A stretch of 64,000 bases of DNA from Shewanella decolorationis S12 (GCF_000485795.1 NZ_AXZL01000071.1:1-64000), one strand, 5' to 3'. Numbered from the stretch's first letter, positions 17,742-27,354 are shown. The notes: a model not told the origin generated them from the sequence alone. A program made the numbers and translations.

Positions 17742-18689
17742 ATGGGCAAAGGGGTTTCACCGACTATCGGTATTGCTTTAGGCAGCGGAGCCGCTAAGGG
17801 ATGGGCTCATATTGGTGTGCTTAATGGGCTTGCTAATATGGGGATCAAACCTGATAAAGTAGCTGGCTGTTCAGTTGGTGCTCTGGTGGGGGCGGCCTAT
17901 GCCCATAATCATTTAACCGAACTTGAGGAATGGGTTCGCAGTTTTTCGAGCTGGGATGTCCTCGGGTTAATGGATATTCGTTGGCGCAAGGGTGGTTTGA
18001 TCGGTGGTGAGAAAGTCTTTGATGTGCTGCAATCTCGCATTGGTGATATCAATATTGAAGACTTAGAGCGCCCCTTTGCGGCCATCGCGACTGACTTGTA
18101 TTCGGGACAAGAAATCTGGTTTCGCCATGGCGATTTACGTCAAGCTGTTCGAGCTTCTTGCTCCATGCCGGGGATATTAGCCCCCGTGCGTCAAGGAGAG
18201 CGCTGGTTAGTCGATGGTGCAGTGGTGAACCCTGTACCTGTGTCAGTGAGCCGTGCCATGGGCGTCGATATTGTGATAGCCGTTGATTTGCAAGGGTTTC
18301 ATTCTGGGCGACTGCAAGTATTACCCGTCAATATGACCAGCCATAAGGCGCCGAAGGAAGAAACCGAAATGCCCGCGCGCCAAGAAACTGGCTTTATGGA
18401 TTTGTTTGCTCGGGGGCGGGAGTATGTCAGCAGCTTAACCGATAAGTTTTCCCTCGGCACTAAATCTAACCCCGGTATGATTGCGGTGATGTCTCAGTCG
18501 ATGGGGATTTTAGAGCAGCGCCATAAGCGGGCGCGTTTGATGGGAGATCCGCCCGATATCCTCGTAGTGCCTGAAGTGGCCAACATTGGCACCATGGAAT
18601 TTCACCGTGCCGACGAGGCGATTGCGGCGGGGGAGGCGGCTGTCGCTAAAGTGGCGCATTTGATTGAAGCTGCAATTTGGAAAGGCTAA
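17742..18689 (+). CDS. rssA: Patatin-like phospholipase, RssA-like
   Basis: 315 aa. The patatin fold is shown by the oxyanion-hole loop GSGAAKGWAHIGVL, the nucleophile elbow GCSVG (Ser near residue 44) and the catalytic Asp in DGAVVNPVPV. It resembles E. coli RssA, a putative serine esterase whose substrate is unclear. E. coli rssA is followed by rssB, but no response-regulator gene follows here. It is divergent from the DEAD-box helicase; the 284-base gap shows no clear operator. Confidence 0.85.
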   Translation: MGKGVSPTIGIALGSGAAKGWAHIGVLNGLANMGIKPDKVAGCSVGALVGAAYAHNHLTELEEWVRSFSSWDVLGLMDIRWRKGGLIGGEKVFDVLQSRIGDINIEDLERPFAAIATDLYSGQEIWFRHGDLRQAVRASCSMPGILAPVRQGERWLVDGAVVNPVPVSVSRAMGVDIVIAVDLQGFHSGRLQVLPVNMTSHKAPKEETEMPARQETGFMDLFARGREYVSSLTDKFSLGTKSNPGMIAVMSQSMGILEQRHKRARLMGDPPDILVVPEVANIGTMEFHRADEAIAAGEAAVAKVAHLIEAAIWKG

Positions 18690-18853
18690 GTTGTGAGAAT
18701 ACTCAGGGCGTATTGACGTTTCGAGATTAAATTTTGTTCGTTCTGGCAAGCTCGTGTCCGCGAAACGAATAATAATTTAGGCAAGTGACTGTTTGATTGG
18801 CTTATTTTTTGCTTTAACTTCATCACACAGTGTTAGATGCCGAATTATTGACG

Positions 18854-19549
18854 ATGAATTCTCTTTTAAATGCCTTAAATCTGAATCGTAGCAGTGTTGC
18901 CGATGCCTATGGCCTAAGCAGCAAGAAGACGGACACGAGTAAGACAGACACAAGTAATACAAAGTCCAGCACGGATGCAAACTCATCCTCCAAGGATACG
19001 TCTAAAACTGAAACGAAACCGAGTGATGAAATTGCCTTGTCACCCCGTGCGCTTAGGGCACAAAAAATCCAAGCCATGTCGAAGGATTTTTTTGCCGATG
19101 GCCAGTTTAGTGTGTCCGATATTCCGGCCCTAGTGTCTCGGCTGCAAAAAGACGGTATTTTGTCCGATGCACAGGTTGAACGCCTGTCACAAAACGGCAT
19201 TAATTTGCCGAGTCAAAAGCCGAGCAAGCAATCCCTGCAGGACTTTATCGACGACGAGCTCAAGTCTTTAGCGGAAAAGTCACCAAACAGTCCGATGATC
19301 AACACCTTAGTCGATGCTAAAAACGTGTTGTCGAATATGGATGATGCGCAATCCCCTGTGCTGGCACAAAAAGCCACCAAGGTCTTTGGCCAGTTGACCG
19401 ATTATCTAAATAGCAACCCAACACTGAGCGACAGCCAAAAGCAGTTATGGCAGGGGCTTAAATCGACTATGCAAGTGGCTTCCTCCATGGGGATGCAGCA
19501 ATCGGCATCGGGGCAACTGAGTAGCTATCTTGCCTTAGCCAAGCGTTAA
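18854..19549 (+). CDS. Hypothetical protein with Ser/Thr/Lys-rich low-complexity segment
   Basis: 231 aa, not recognised. Residues ~22-62 are a low-complexity run of Thr, Ser, Lys and Asp (KKTDTSKTDTSNTKSST...), followed by a mostly helical region with LSPRALRAQKIQAM and repeated Gln/Ser-rich helices. There is no signal peptide or membrane helix. Start ATG 18854 is chosen for its similarity to normal starts, but the ribosome-binding site is weak. LSPRALRAQK recalls Shewanella proteins with a short SP.A.R/K motif, which I cannot assign. Confidence 0.65.
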   Translation: MNSLLNALNLNRSSVADAYGLSSKKTDTSKTDTSNTKSSTDANSSSKDTSKTETKPSDEIALSPRALRAQKIQAMSKDFFADGQFSVSDIPALVSRLQKDGILSDAQVERLSQNGINLPSQKPSKQSLQDFIDDELKSLAEKSPNSPMINTLVDAKNVLSNMDDAQSPVLAQKATKVFGQLTDYLNSNPTLSDSQKQLWQGLKSTMQVASSMGMQQSASGQLSSYLALAKR

Positions 19550-19777
19550 TCTTAATCAAACAGCAATAATCTTTTAAAAACAAAGGACTTTGATTTTTTG
19601 TCACAGTCCTTTGCTGTATTTAGCATCTTTTTTAGCGTTCACTATCTTGCTTTACTGCTGAGGTCAAGGCTTAAAACTGAGATCATTGGGCTTGGCTACA
19701 GTTCTTCTTTGTTCTTTTTATCCATCCGATAAATCATGATCTGGATCATGGATTTTTAGGTGTTGATCCCGCTTAAT

Positions 19778-19824
19778 TGCCTACATATTGTGTTTGTTGA
19801 TTATTGAAGCACTATATGTAGTGT
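19778..19824 (+). promoter_or_regulatory. Paired NrdR boxes upstream of nrdDG
   Basis: Two 16-bp sites fit the NrdR consensus ACACwATATATwGTGT: 19778-19793 (TGCCTACATATTGTGT, ~12 matches) and 19809-19824 (GCACTATATGTAGTGT, ~14 matches). Their starts are 31 bp apart, three helical turns, the spacing known for NrdR pairs. They lie 33 bp before the nrdD start. NrdR represses ribonucleotide reductase genes when dATP is high. The rest of the 307-base gap has no gene. Confidence 0.85.
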
Positions 19825-19856
19825 TAAATTTAATCGAAATGGAGAGGAACTGAACA

Positions 19857-21974
19857 ATGCCAGTCGTGATCAAGCGGGATGGTTGCCGCACACCTTTTGA
19901 TGAAACAAGGATAAGAGATGCAGTGATAGCGGCTGCAAACTCGGTTGGGATAGAGGATGCTGACTATGCCGCGACGGTTGCCGCCTGTGTGAGGGAGCGA
20001 GTGGCGAATCTGGCAGAAGTCGAGATCCACCATTTACAGGATGCGGTTGAAAATCTCTTAATGGAAGGCCCTTACAAATCCTTGGCGCGGGTCTATATCG
20101 AGTATCGGCACGACCGAGACATTTGCCGCGATGCGACCAGTAAACTCAATCTCGAAATCCGTGGTTTAGTCGAGCAAAGCAATGCCGCGCTGTTAAATGA
20201 AAACGCTAATAAAGACTCTAAAGTGATCCCAACCCAGCGGGATCTGCTCGCGGGTATAGTCGCGAAGCATTACGCCAAGAGCCATATTCTGCCTAAGGAT
20301 GTAGTGGCCGCCCATGAGCTTGGCGAAATCCATTATCACGACCTCGATTATTCGCCGTTTTTCCCGATGTTTAACTGCATGTTGATTGATTTGGCAGGCA
20401 TGTTGACCCACGGTTTTAAAATGGGCAACGCCGAAATTGAGACTCCAAAATCCATCTCCACCGCTACTGCTGTTACGGCGCAGATTATTGCCCAAGTGGC
20501 GAGCCATATTTATGGTGGCACTACGATTAACCGTATCGATGAAGTGCTCGCACCTTTTGTGGCGAAGAGCTATGACAAACATTATCAAGTGGCACTCAAC
20601 TGGCAGATAAAAGATGCCAAGGCCTATGCGACGGCGCTGACAGAAAAAGAATGTCATGATGCTTTCCAATCCCTTGAATATGAAGTGAATACCTTACATA
20701 CCGCCAATGGACAAACGCCCTTTGTCACCTTTGGTTTTGGTCTTGGCACTTCGTGGGAGTCGCGTTTAATTCAGCAATCCATGTTGAAAGTGCGTATGAC
20801 GGGCCTAGGTAAAAATCGTAAGACTGCCGTGTTCCCTAAACTGGTGTTTGCGATTCGTGATGGCATTAACCACAAGGCCGGTGATTGCAACTACGATGTC
20901 AAACAAATGGCCCTAAAATGCGCCAGCATGCGCATGTATCCTGATATTTTGAACTACGAGCAAGTGGAAAGAGTCACGGGATCATTTAAAACCCCAATGG
21001 GCTGTCGCAGCTTTTTAGGCTCCTACAAAGAAAATGGCGAGCTGGTCCATGAAGGGCGCAATAATCTTGGGGTGGTGAGCTTAAACTTGCCCCGAGTGGC
21101 CCTCGAGGCCAATGGCGATGAGGCTGAGTTTTATCGTATTTTAGATGAGCGTTTACAACTTGCCCGCCGTGCATTAGATACTCGCATCGAACGCTTAAAT
21201 GGCGTTAAAGCAAGAGTTGCGCCGATTCTGTATATGGAAGGCGCCTGTGGTGTGCGCCTGCGCGCCGATGATGATATCGCCCAAATCTTTAAAAATGGTC
21301 GGGCATCGATTTCATTAGGCTATATCGGTTTACATGAAACCATCAATGCGCTCTATGGCACCGAAACCCATGTGTTTGATGATGCCAAGCTGCGTGAAAA
21401 AGCGCTGGCGATTGTCGCGCACCTTAAAGCGGCTACCGATGCATGGAAGGCCGAAACCGGTTATGGCTTTAGCCTTTATAGCACCCCGAGTGAGAGCCTC
21501 TGCAGCCGTTTCTGCAAGCTCGATGCGCGCCAATTCGGCGTGGTTGCGGGCGTAACCGATAAGGGTTACTACACCAATAGCTTCCATTTGGATGTGGAAA
21601 AGCGGGTGAATCCCTACGATAAAATTGATTTTGAGCAGCCATATCCTGCGATCGCCAATGGCGGATTTATTTGCTACGGCGAGTATCCCAACATGCAGCA
21701 CAATATCGAAGCGCTCGAAAATGTGTGGGATTACAGCTATAGCCGCGTGCCTTACTACGGCACTAACACGCCGATTGATGAATGCTACGACTGCGGTTTT
21801 ACCGGTGAGTTTAGTTGTACCAGTAAAGGTTTTACTTGCCCTAAATGCGGTAACCACGAGCCAAGCCGTGTATCTGTCACCCGCCGAGTGTGCGGTTACT
21901 TAGGTAGCCCCGACGCCAGACCATTCAACCATGGCAAGCAAGAAGAAGTGAAACGCAGGATCAAACACTTGTAA
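19857..21974 (+). CDS. nrdD: Anaerobic ribonucleoside-triphosphate reductase
   Basis: 705 aa class III reductase that makes dNTPs from NTPs without oxygen, using a glycyl radical. An N-terminal ATP-cone (residues ~1-95: VIKRDGCRTPFDETRIRDAV) senses dATP/ATP. The large catalytic barrel follows. A C-terminal zinc site (CYDCGF, CPKCG) precedes the radical motif RRVCGYLG with the glycine at residue 680, close to E. coli Gly681. GGAGAGG lies before the ATG. It forms an operon with nrdG and is probably controlled by NrdR. Confidence 0.97.
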   Translation: MPVVIKRDGCRTPFDETRIRDAVIAAANSVGIEDADYAATVAACVRERVANLAEVEIHHLQDAVENLLMEGPYKSLARVYIEYRHDRDICRDATSKLNLEIRGLVEQSNAALLNENANKDSKVIPTQRDLLAGIVAKHYAKSHILPKDVVAAHELGEIHYHDLDYSPFFPMFNCMLIDLAGMLTHGFKMGNAEIETPKSISTATAVTAQIIAQVASHIYGGTTINRIDEVLAPFVAKSYDKHYQVALNWQIKDAKAYATALTEKECHDAFQSLEYEVNTLHTANGQTPFVTFGFGLGTSWESRLIQQSMLKVRMTGLGKNRKTAVFPKLVFAIRDGINHKAGDCNYDVKQMALKCASMRMYPDILNYEQVERVTGSFKTPMGCRSFLGSYKENGELVHEGRNNLGVVSLNLPRVALEANGDEAEFYRILDERLQLARRALDTRIERLNGVKARVAPILYMEGACGVRLRADDDIAQIFKNGRASISLGYIGLHETINALYGTETHVFDDAKLREKALAIVAHLKAATDAWKAETGYGFSLYSTPSESLCSRFCKLDARQFGVVAGVTDKGYYTNSFHLDVEKRVNPYDKIDFEQPYPAIANGGFICYGEYPNMQHNIEALENVWDYSYSRVPYYGTNTPIDECYDCGFTGEFSCTSKGFTCPKCGNHEPSRVSVTRRVCGYLGSPDARPFNHGKQEEVKRRIKHL

Positions 21975-22004
21975 CACTTTTGCCTTGTTTGTTTTGTTAC
22001 ACTG

Positions 22005-22031
22005 GCACAGTCGCACTGGTGGCGACTGTGC
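22005..22031 (+). terminator. Intercistronic hairpin between nrdD and nrdG
   Basis: GCACAGTCG / CGACTGTGC 9-bp perfect stem with a 9-base loop, 30 bases after nrdD and 48 before nrdG, followed by TTTGATCTTT. It may attenuate transcription or protect the nrdD mRNA, setting a lower level of NrdG. Confidence 0.5.
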
Positions 22032-22079
22032 TTTGATCTTTAGCCCCTAACCATATTGGGCTTTAGCGCGGATGCAGCA

Positions 22080-22541
22080 ATGAACTATCACCAATATTAT
22101 CCCGTTGACGTGGTAAACGGTCCTGGCACTCGGGTCACTCTATTTGTGTCAGGTTGTGAGCACCAATGCCGAGGTTGCTATAATCAAAGTACTTGGGATG
22201 TGCGCTCAGGCCATTTGTTTGATAAGGCAATGGAAGATACGCTTATTGCCGATCTACAGGATGAGCGCATTGTGCGCCGCGGCTTGTCACTCTCTGGGGG
22301 CGATCCACTCTTACCCGCCAACCTTGAGAGTATCCTCGCGTTAGTGAAGCGGGTGAAAACCGAATGTCCGGGTAAAGATATTTGGCTCTGGACAGGTTAT
22401 ACCTGGGATGCGCTAACGGATAAGCAGCGTGCGGTACTGGAATATGTGGACGTGCTGGTGGATGGTAAATTCGAACAGAGCCTTGCCGATCCGAGTTTGC
22501 CATACCGTGGCAGCAGCAATCAGGTGATCCGTTTCTTATAA
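22080..22541 (+). CDS. nrdG: Anaerobic RNR-activating radical SAM enzyme
   Basis: 153 aa activase that creates the glycyl radical on NrdD using S-adenosylmethionine and a [4Fe-4S] cluster. The cluster motif is CEHQCRGC (C26, C30, C33), followed by the SAM-binding SLSGGDPLL. The length matches E. coli NrdG (154 aa). ATG 22080 gives the usual N-terminus MNYHQYYPVDVVNGPG. An in-frame TTG at 22056 would add eight atypical residues. It lies 105 bases downstream of nrdD. Confidence 0.95.
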   Translation: MNYHQYYPVDVVNGPGTRVTLFVSGCEHQCRGCYNQSTWDVRSGHLFDKAMEDTLIADLQDERIVRRGLSLSGGDPLLPANLESILALVKRVKTECPGKDIWLWTGYTWDALTDKQRAVLEYVDVLVDGKFEQSLADPSLPYRGSSNQVIRFL

Positions 22542-22663
22542 AAGCGGTAACGAGGATCGCTAACTTGCTGTTATAATCCCACACCTTGACACAGTGACCC
22601 AGACATTCAGGCCCAAAATGGGGTAAATATCGACTGGGATTCACTTAAGTAATTTAAGGTAAC

Positions 22664-23023
22664 ATGATGAATTTAAAGCAAGAACTGCAGCAGCTTAACG
22701 ATAAGTTAGATAAGTTTCGTCGTAAACTGGCGGCAGCAGAGCAACGTGGCGATGCCGTGATTGTGGCGCAATTTAAACGCGAGATTGCGGCGGTCACTAA
22801 GCAAATCAATAGTGTAAAAACGCAGCAGTCGCGCCTTTTACAAAAGCAAGGTACAGATATTCAACACTTGCCATTCCACCGCGCCCTCACCAAAGCTGAG
22901 CAAGCCGACATGGGTCAACTGAAAAAGTCAGTCAAAGGCCTAGTGGTTGTGCATCCGATGACGGCTCTCGGGCGAGAAATGGGCTTAACCGAAGTGACGG
23001 GTTTTGCTCCTGCTAAGTTTTAA
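22664..23023 (+). CDS. yibL: YibL-type ribosome-associated protein (DUF2810)
   Basis: 119 aa. The C-terminal half (PFHRALTKAEQADMGQLKKSVKGLVVVHPMTALGREMGL) is nearly the same as E. coli YibL, a protein found on ribosomes but of unclear role. The N-terminal half is a coiled coil (residues ~3-60). AAGGT precedes the start; ATG 22664 and 22667 are both possible. It is a single gene, with 263 non-coding bases to ribA. Confidence 0.88.
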   Translation: MMNLKQELQQLNDKLDKFRRKLAAAEQRGDAVIVAQFKREIAAVTKQINSVKTQQSRLLQKQGTDIQHLPFHRALTKAEQADMGQLKKSVKGLVVVHPMTALGREMGLTEVTGFAPAKF

Positions 23024-23286
23024 GTTTTATTGGCAAGTTATTCATTGAGTTGCAAAATAAGGCACATGCTTATTTTGCAGCGCCTTGAATGGTTGTTCGA
23101 CAGATTGAGCTATACCCGTGATAGCGCCACAGGTTTCGATTTATAGTTGATTAAATTACTAAAGTATTTCGTGATTACGGAAAACGCTTTAGAATAGGCG
23201 CTCAGTAGGCGAAGAGCCCAATCATCGTTTTGTTTATGGATGTTCCTTCCGTCTCATGGAATGAGAGTAGTCGTTAAGGTTAAGTC

Positions 23287-23898
23287 ATGTCGATAAAATA
23301 TGTCGCGACGTCAAAATTACCCACTCCCTGGGGCGTTTTTGCCATGCACGGTTTTGAAGATACCGAAACCGGTAAAGAGCATGTTGCCCTCACATTTGGC
23401 ACCCTAAGTAGCGATGCCCCCGTATTAGGCCGTATTCACTCTGAGTGTCTCACGGGCGATGCCTTGTTCAGCTTACGCTGTGACTGTGGCTTCCAGCTGC
23501 AAACTGCGATGCAAAACATTGCCGAAACCGGCAGTGGGTTTATCTTATATTTGCGCCAAGAAGGCCGCGGTATCGGTCTGCTCAATAAGATCCGTGCCTA
23601 TGAATTGCAGGATAAAGGCGCCAATACGGTTGAGGCAAATGAGCAATTAGGTTTCCCGGCGGACATGCGTAAATACGATATGATCCAACCTATGCTTGAA
23701 CAAATTGGCGTGAAGCATGTACGCTTAATGACCAATAACCCTCGCAAAGTCAAAGCGATGAAGGAAATCGGCATCGAAGTGGTTGAGCGTGTTCCCCTGC
23801 AAGTCGGTAAGAACCGCTACAATGAGGCTTACTTAAAGACCAAATCCACCGAACTTGGGCATATGATGTCTGAGTATCATTTTACGGATGAAGAGTAA
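23287..23898 (+). CDS. ribA: GTP cyclohydrolase II
   Basis: 203 aa, the first committed enzyme of riboflavin synthesis, opening GTP to the pyrimidine intermediate with release of formate and pyrophosphate. Zinc ligands are at C54, C65 and C67 in [18 protein letters not shown], the same numbers as in E. coli RibA. The GTP-binding [10 protein letters not shown] follows. AAGGTTAAG lies before the ATG. It is monocistronic and not linked to other rib genes. I see no FMN riboswitch in the 263 bases upstream. Confidence 0.96.
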   Translation: MSIKYVATSKLPTPWGVFAMHGFEDTETGKEHVALTFGTLSSDAPVLGRIHSECLTGDALFSLRCDCGFQLQTAMQNIAETGSGFILYLRQEGRGIGLLNKIRAYELQDKGANTVEANEQLGFPADMRKYDMIQPMLEQIGVKHVRLMTNNPRKVKAMKEIGIEVVERVPLQVGKNRYNEAYLKTKSTELGHMMSEYHFTDEE

Positions 23899-23946
23899 TC
23901 TTTAACCAAAGCGATAACCGATTAGGCTTAGCAAATCAGGATCTGT

Positions 23947-24882
23947 TTGCATAAATTGAAGACCATTTTTAGCCGGTTACTCGTTAAATGCTGTTGCTGT
24001 TCGGCGCTATCAATGGGATGTGTCTTCCCACTGCTGGCGTCGACCGCTCCCATTGCAAGCCATGCCCCACCGCTGAACGCAGTGCTATCTCAGTCGTTTG
24101 CTCAAATGAGCCCCGAATCACCGATTGATGGCCAAAATAATCCCAACTCTGTTTATGCCTTTGGCAGTTATCTAGGTACGGGTGTGTATCGTGCCGCCGA
24201 TCAAAATGCCACTGTGGTGAGCATTCCCTTAAGCTTTGATTTCTTAAAGGACGAAAGTAGTCAAACTTGGTTGCGTTTACCCTTATCCTTCGGTTTTTTT
24301 GACTACTTAGCCAAAGATATTACCGATGGTGAATTGCCTTCCTCGGTCGGGACAATGACGATGACGCCGGGCATTGAGCACCATTGGCAGGCAACGGCAA
24401 ACACGCGGATGGAAGCCTATCTGGATGTGGGTTTCGGGACGAATTTTGAAACCGATGCAAACGTGGCTATTTTAGCCTCGGGCGTGAGTAGCCTGTATGG
24501 GTTCAGCCTCGTCGGTGAAGACAGCGTTTGGGTATCGAGGTTAAGGTTTGCAGGCTACAGTGAGCGGGTTGGGAAATTAACCGACCAATTTGCGGTATTG
24601 CAAACCGGGGTCGATATTGGCCTGTCACCCCGCTGGCAATGGTTGAATATTCAGATGCAACCGAGAGTCTTTGCAGTCGGTTATTGGTACTTCAACGAGC
24701 TGGACTTTACCCAAAATGCTGAAGATGAAACCATAGTCTCCGGTAGCTACGAGTTTGGCGCTACGCTAGCATTTTCTAAGCCTTTGGGGGGCGATCTCCT
24801 CGGCATAGATAGAATTGGCATCAGTTATCGAACCGGTGATGGATTAAATATCTGGCGTTTATTATTTAGTTTCCCTATTTAG
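23947..24882 (+). CDS. Outer-membrane beta-barrel protein (solitary autotransporter-barrel type)
   Basis: 311 aa. The N-terminus has a signal-like hydrophobic stretch with an unusual CCCC run (residues ~15-33), ending near LLAST. The mature part shows alternating polar/hydrophobic strands and ends in an aromatic strand (IWRLLFSFPI), as outer-membrane barrels do. QNNPNSVYAFGSYLGTGVYR resembles proteins annotated as solitary outer-membrane autotransporter barrels; I recall this only in general. The start is TTG 23947 with AGGA upstream; it lies 48 bases after ribA. Confidence 0.72.
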   Translation: MHKLKTIFSRLLVKCCCCSALSMGCVFPLLASTAPIASHAPPLNAVLSQSFAQMSPESPIDGQNNPNSVYAFGSYLGTGVYRAADQNATVVSIPLSFDFLKDESSQTWLRLPLSFGFFDYLAKDITDGELPSSVGTMTMTPGIEHHWQATANTRMEAYLDVGFGTNFETDANVAILASGVSSLYGFSLVGEDSVWVSRLRFAGYSERVGKLTDQFAVLQTGVDIGLSPRWQWLNIQMQPRVFAVGYWYFNELDFTQNAEDETIVSGSYEFGATLAFSKPLGGDLLGIDRIGISYRTGDGLNIWRLLFSFPI

Positions 24883-24945
24883 TTTACATCACTAAGCTCA
24901 TGAAGGGTTGATATGCAAACATTTATAGCATATTGATACTCAGTA

Positions 24946-25398
24946 TTAGCCAGCGGCTTTTTGTGCATCCCGCATTTTCTTATCCATTAACACGGCGATT
25001 TGATTGCTAAGCTGCATAATTTGCTCCTGTAGCTGCTTACGTTGCTGATCCGCTGCTTCGGAATCATCTCCTTCAAGTTTCGTAAGCATCTCCTGCAATG
25101 CTTTGATTTGCTCTTTCAAACGTTTAATTTGTTCATCAATGATAGATTTGGGCTCTTCATTCTCAGTACTTTCCGTTTGTTGCAGTTTTTCTGCTGTTTG
25201 ACCTCTGAGAGATGCGCCTACCTCGGTTGCGAGGGCTTGTCTTCCAGCATTGGAAATATTGACAGTTTCTTGTGTATCGGTCTCTGCCGACGAATTCTCA
25301 ACGGCTGAGCTAGCTGTTGCAGTGCTAGTGATATAAGCACTGGAAACAGATTTGAAGGCATTGCTATTTGCAGTCGTATTTAATCCATTAATGTTCAC
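24946..25398 (-). CDS. Coiled-coil protein, FlxA-like
   Basis: 150 aa. The N-terminal half is Ser/Thr/Ala-rich and low in structure. The C-terminal ~65 residues form a strong coiled coil with heptads (IDEQIKRLKEQIKALQEM... and QRKQLQEQIMQLSNQIAVLM), as in FlxA-like proteins. I chose GTG 25398 because AAGGA lies at good spacing; the frame extends 12 codons further without a site. FlxA is tied to flagellar regulons in E. coli, but nothing flagellar is nearby, so function is open. Confidence 0.68.
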   Translation of the reverse strand: MNINGLNTTANSNAFKSVSSAYITSTATASSAVENSSAETDTQETVNISNAGRQALATEVGASLRGQTAEKLQQTESTENEEPKSIIDEQIKRLKEQIKALQEMLTKLEGDDSEAADQQRKQLQEQIMQLSNQIAVLMDKKMRDAQKAAG

Positions 25399-25711
25399 GA
25401 TAGATTCCTTAAATACTTCAATGTGGCCGCTCAACTATGTTCAATAGATTAACAGATGTGAGTGCCAAGTGTGCTTTAGTGAGTTATCGGCAGATGGACA
25501 AAAAACTCAAGCAGATTTTTACCCTTAATTTTGTAAAGGACGCGATATGTGGGATTGAGAACAGGACAAATTGGCCGTGAGTTATTTGTTAAGGAAACTT
25601 CCCCATCGGATTGACATGCTAAATCAGGGTATTTGGTAATACGGTATATCTAAGGTAACGTAGGCCAATTAATTGTACGACAATAATTTTACCCTACTAG
25701 GATACGAGTCA
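25399..25711. other. Non-coding divergent promoter region
   Basis: These 313 bases separate the divergent coiled-coil and sorbosone-dehydrogenase-like genes. They should hold both promoters. I see no clear operator, repeat or small gene. Confidence 0.45.
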
Positions 25712-26854
25712 ATGGATCATAAAAAACGCGCCGTACTACTCACGACAACCAGTTTTAAGGTGGTTTCCCTCTTATCCCTCAGTATCTTGAGTAGCATTTC
25801 TGCGCCGGTAATGGCCAAGAATATTTTAGATAAACTGACGGTTGCAGAAGGTTTTAACGTAAGTTTATTCGCTGATGATGTTGAAAATGCGCGCGAAATT
25901 GCCGTATCCGATAAAGGCATTGTCTATGCGGGCTCAATGAAGGCGGGGAATGTTTATGCTCTTATCGACCGTAACCAAGACGGCGTTGCCGATGAGAAAA
26001 TCCTGGTTGCCTCAGGCCTTAAACTACCCTCGGGGGTGGTCATCAAAGATGGCGATCTCTATGTCTCCGAAGTGGAGCGCATCATTCGATTCAAGGATAT
26101 AGATAACAACTTAAACTCACCCAAATTTGAGGTGGTGTTCGATGGCTTTCCAAGTGAAACCCACCATGGCTGGAAAGTATTAGGGGTTTCCCCGACAGGC
26201 GAGTTAATCATTCCAGTGGGCGTACCCTGTAATGTGTGCGCGGAGAATGAACGCTATGGGCGTATTTTCTCGCTTAATCTTGAGACCAAAAAATTAACCA
26301 CTATCGCCCAAGGCGTTCGTAATTCTGTCGGGTTTGATTTTCAGCCCGGCACTCAAACTCTTTGGTTTAGCGATAATGGCCGCGACATGATGGGCGATGA
26401 TATTCCTCCCTGCGAAATCAATAAGGTCAGTTATTCTGGTGAACATTTTGGCTTTCCTTATGTGCATGCAGGTACGATTCTTGACCCTGAGTTTGGTCAA
26501 GGTAAAGATCCAGCCAAATACACTGCACCGGCGCTATCCCTAGGAGCCCATGTGGCGCCGCTCGGCATTCATTTTTATTTGGGTAAACAATTCCCTCAGG
26601 ACTATCAACAGCAATTGTTTGTGGCTGAGCATGGTTCGTGGAATCGCACTAAAAAAGCGGGTTATAAAGTGGCCGTGGCGACGATAGAACAAGGCAAGGT
26701 GGTTAAATACACCCCATTTTTAACCGGCTTTATGCAGGATGAACAAACCTTTGGTCGTCCTGTGGCCTTTGCTGAATTAGCCGATGGCAGTTTACTCGTC
26801 TCGGATGATTATGCTGGAGCTATTTACCGTGTGACTTATCCGCAGTCAAAGTAG
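25712..26854 (+). CDS. Secreted sorbosone/glucose dehydrogenase-like beta-propeller protein
   Basis: 380 aa. A Sec signal peptide covers about residues 1-35 (LLSLSILSSISAPVMA), placing it in the periplasm. The mature part is a beta-propeller of the glucose/sorbosone dehydrogenase family: GFNVSLFADDVENAREIAV, VRNSVGFDFQPGTQTLWFSDNGRDMMGDDIPPCEIN, FGFPYVH, and a C-terminal FVAEHGSWNR. Family members use PQQ, but substrate and cofactor here are unproven. ATG 25712 has AGGA upstream; an upstream TTG lacks a site. A strong terminator follows. Confidence 0.86.
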   Translation: MDHKKRAVLLTTTSFKVVSLLSLSILSSISAPVMAKNILDKLTVAEGFNVSLFADDVENAREIAVSDKGIVYAGSMKAGNVYALIDRNQDGVADEKILVASGLKLPSGVVIKDGDLYVSEVERIIRFKDIDNNLNSPKFEVVFDGFPSETHHGWKVLGVSPTGELIIPVGVPCNVCAENERYGRIFSLNLETKKLTTIAQGVRNSVGFDFQPGTQTLWFSDNGRDMMGDDIPPCEINKVSYSGEHFGFPYVHAGTILDPEFGQGKDPAKYTAPALSLGAHVAPLGIHFYLGKQFPQDYQQQLFVAEHGSWNRTKKAGYKVAVATIEQGKVVKYTPFLTGFMQDEQTFGRPVAFAELADGSLLVSDDYAGAIYRVTYPQSK

Positions 26855-26905
26855 CCGATAGCTAAGGCTTAAACGTAAATCCTACAGATAAACTGCTTAA
26901 AAGAT

Positions 26906-26945
26906 AATGCGCGGGATAATCGAGTGAATTATCCCGCGCATTTTT
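26906..26945 (+). terminator. Terminator after the dehydrogenase-like gene
   Basis: A 15-bp perfect stem (AATGCGCGGGATAAT / ATTATCCCGCGCATT) with a 7-base loop, then TTTTG. The complement has a weaker tract. Confidence 0.93.
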
Positions 26946-26985
26946 GTCTGTTCTTGTGAATGCGCTTTTGAATATTCTCGCGAAA

Positions 26986-27354
26986 TTAGTCGCGCTTGCC
27001 CCAGATATGGCTATTGATCTGGCCATCCGTTGCAGGTGACGATGTGGCCGTATTTGCCTGAGCAGATTTTTGTGCTGGTTTGGTAGGCTTCTTGGCCGCT
27101 GTTTTCGCCGGAGCGTTAGATGATTTTGCGGCGGGCAGCGGCAGTTTATTGGTTTTTAAATACAAATATTCCACTTTTTCCCGCGCCCAGTCGGTTTTTC
27201 TTAAAAAGCGCAGGCTCGATTTGATACTCGGATCTTCAGTAAAACAACGGATTTTGATGCGCGCGCCGAGCTCTTCCCAACCATAGTGTTCCACCAGTTG
27301 GGTGACTATGGCTTCGAGTGTGATGCCGTGTAATGGGTTATTTGTTTGAGTCAT
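26986..27354 (-). CDS. VF530 family DNA-binding protein (DUF2132) with basic tail
   Basis: 122 aa. The first ~68 residues match the small VF530 (DUF2132) domain: [55 protein letters not shown]. In family members this domain is described as DNA-binding. Residues ~75-122 are a Lys/Ala/Pro/Thr-rich tail ([14 protein letters not shown]) like histone H1 tails. That tail is longer than in the basic domain and would fit non-specific DNA binding. Confidence 0.85.
   Translation of the reverse strand: MTQTNNPLHGITLEAIVTQLVEHYGWEELGARIKIRCFTEDPSIKSSLRFLRKTDWAREKVEYLYLKTNKLPLPAAKSSNAPAKTAAKKPTKPAQKSAQANTATSSPATDGQINSHIWGKRD

Noticed and set aside
23024..23286. FMN riboswitch before ribA
   Set aside because: None of the conserved FMN aptamer segments is present in this gap.
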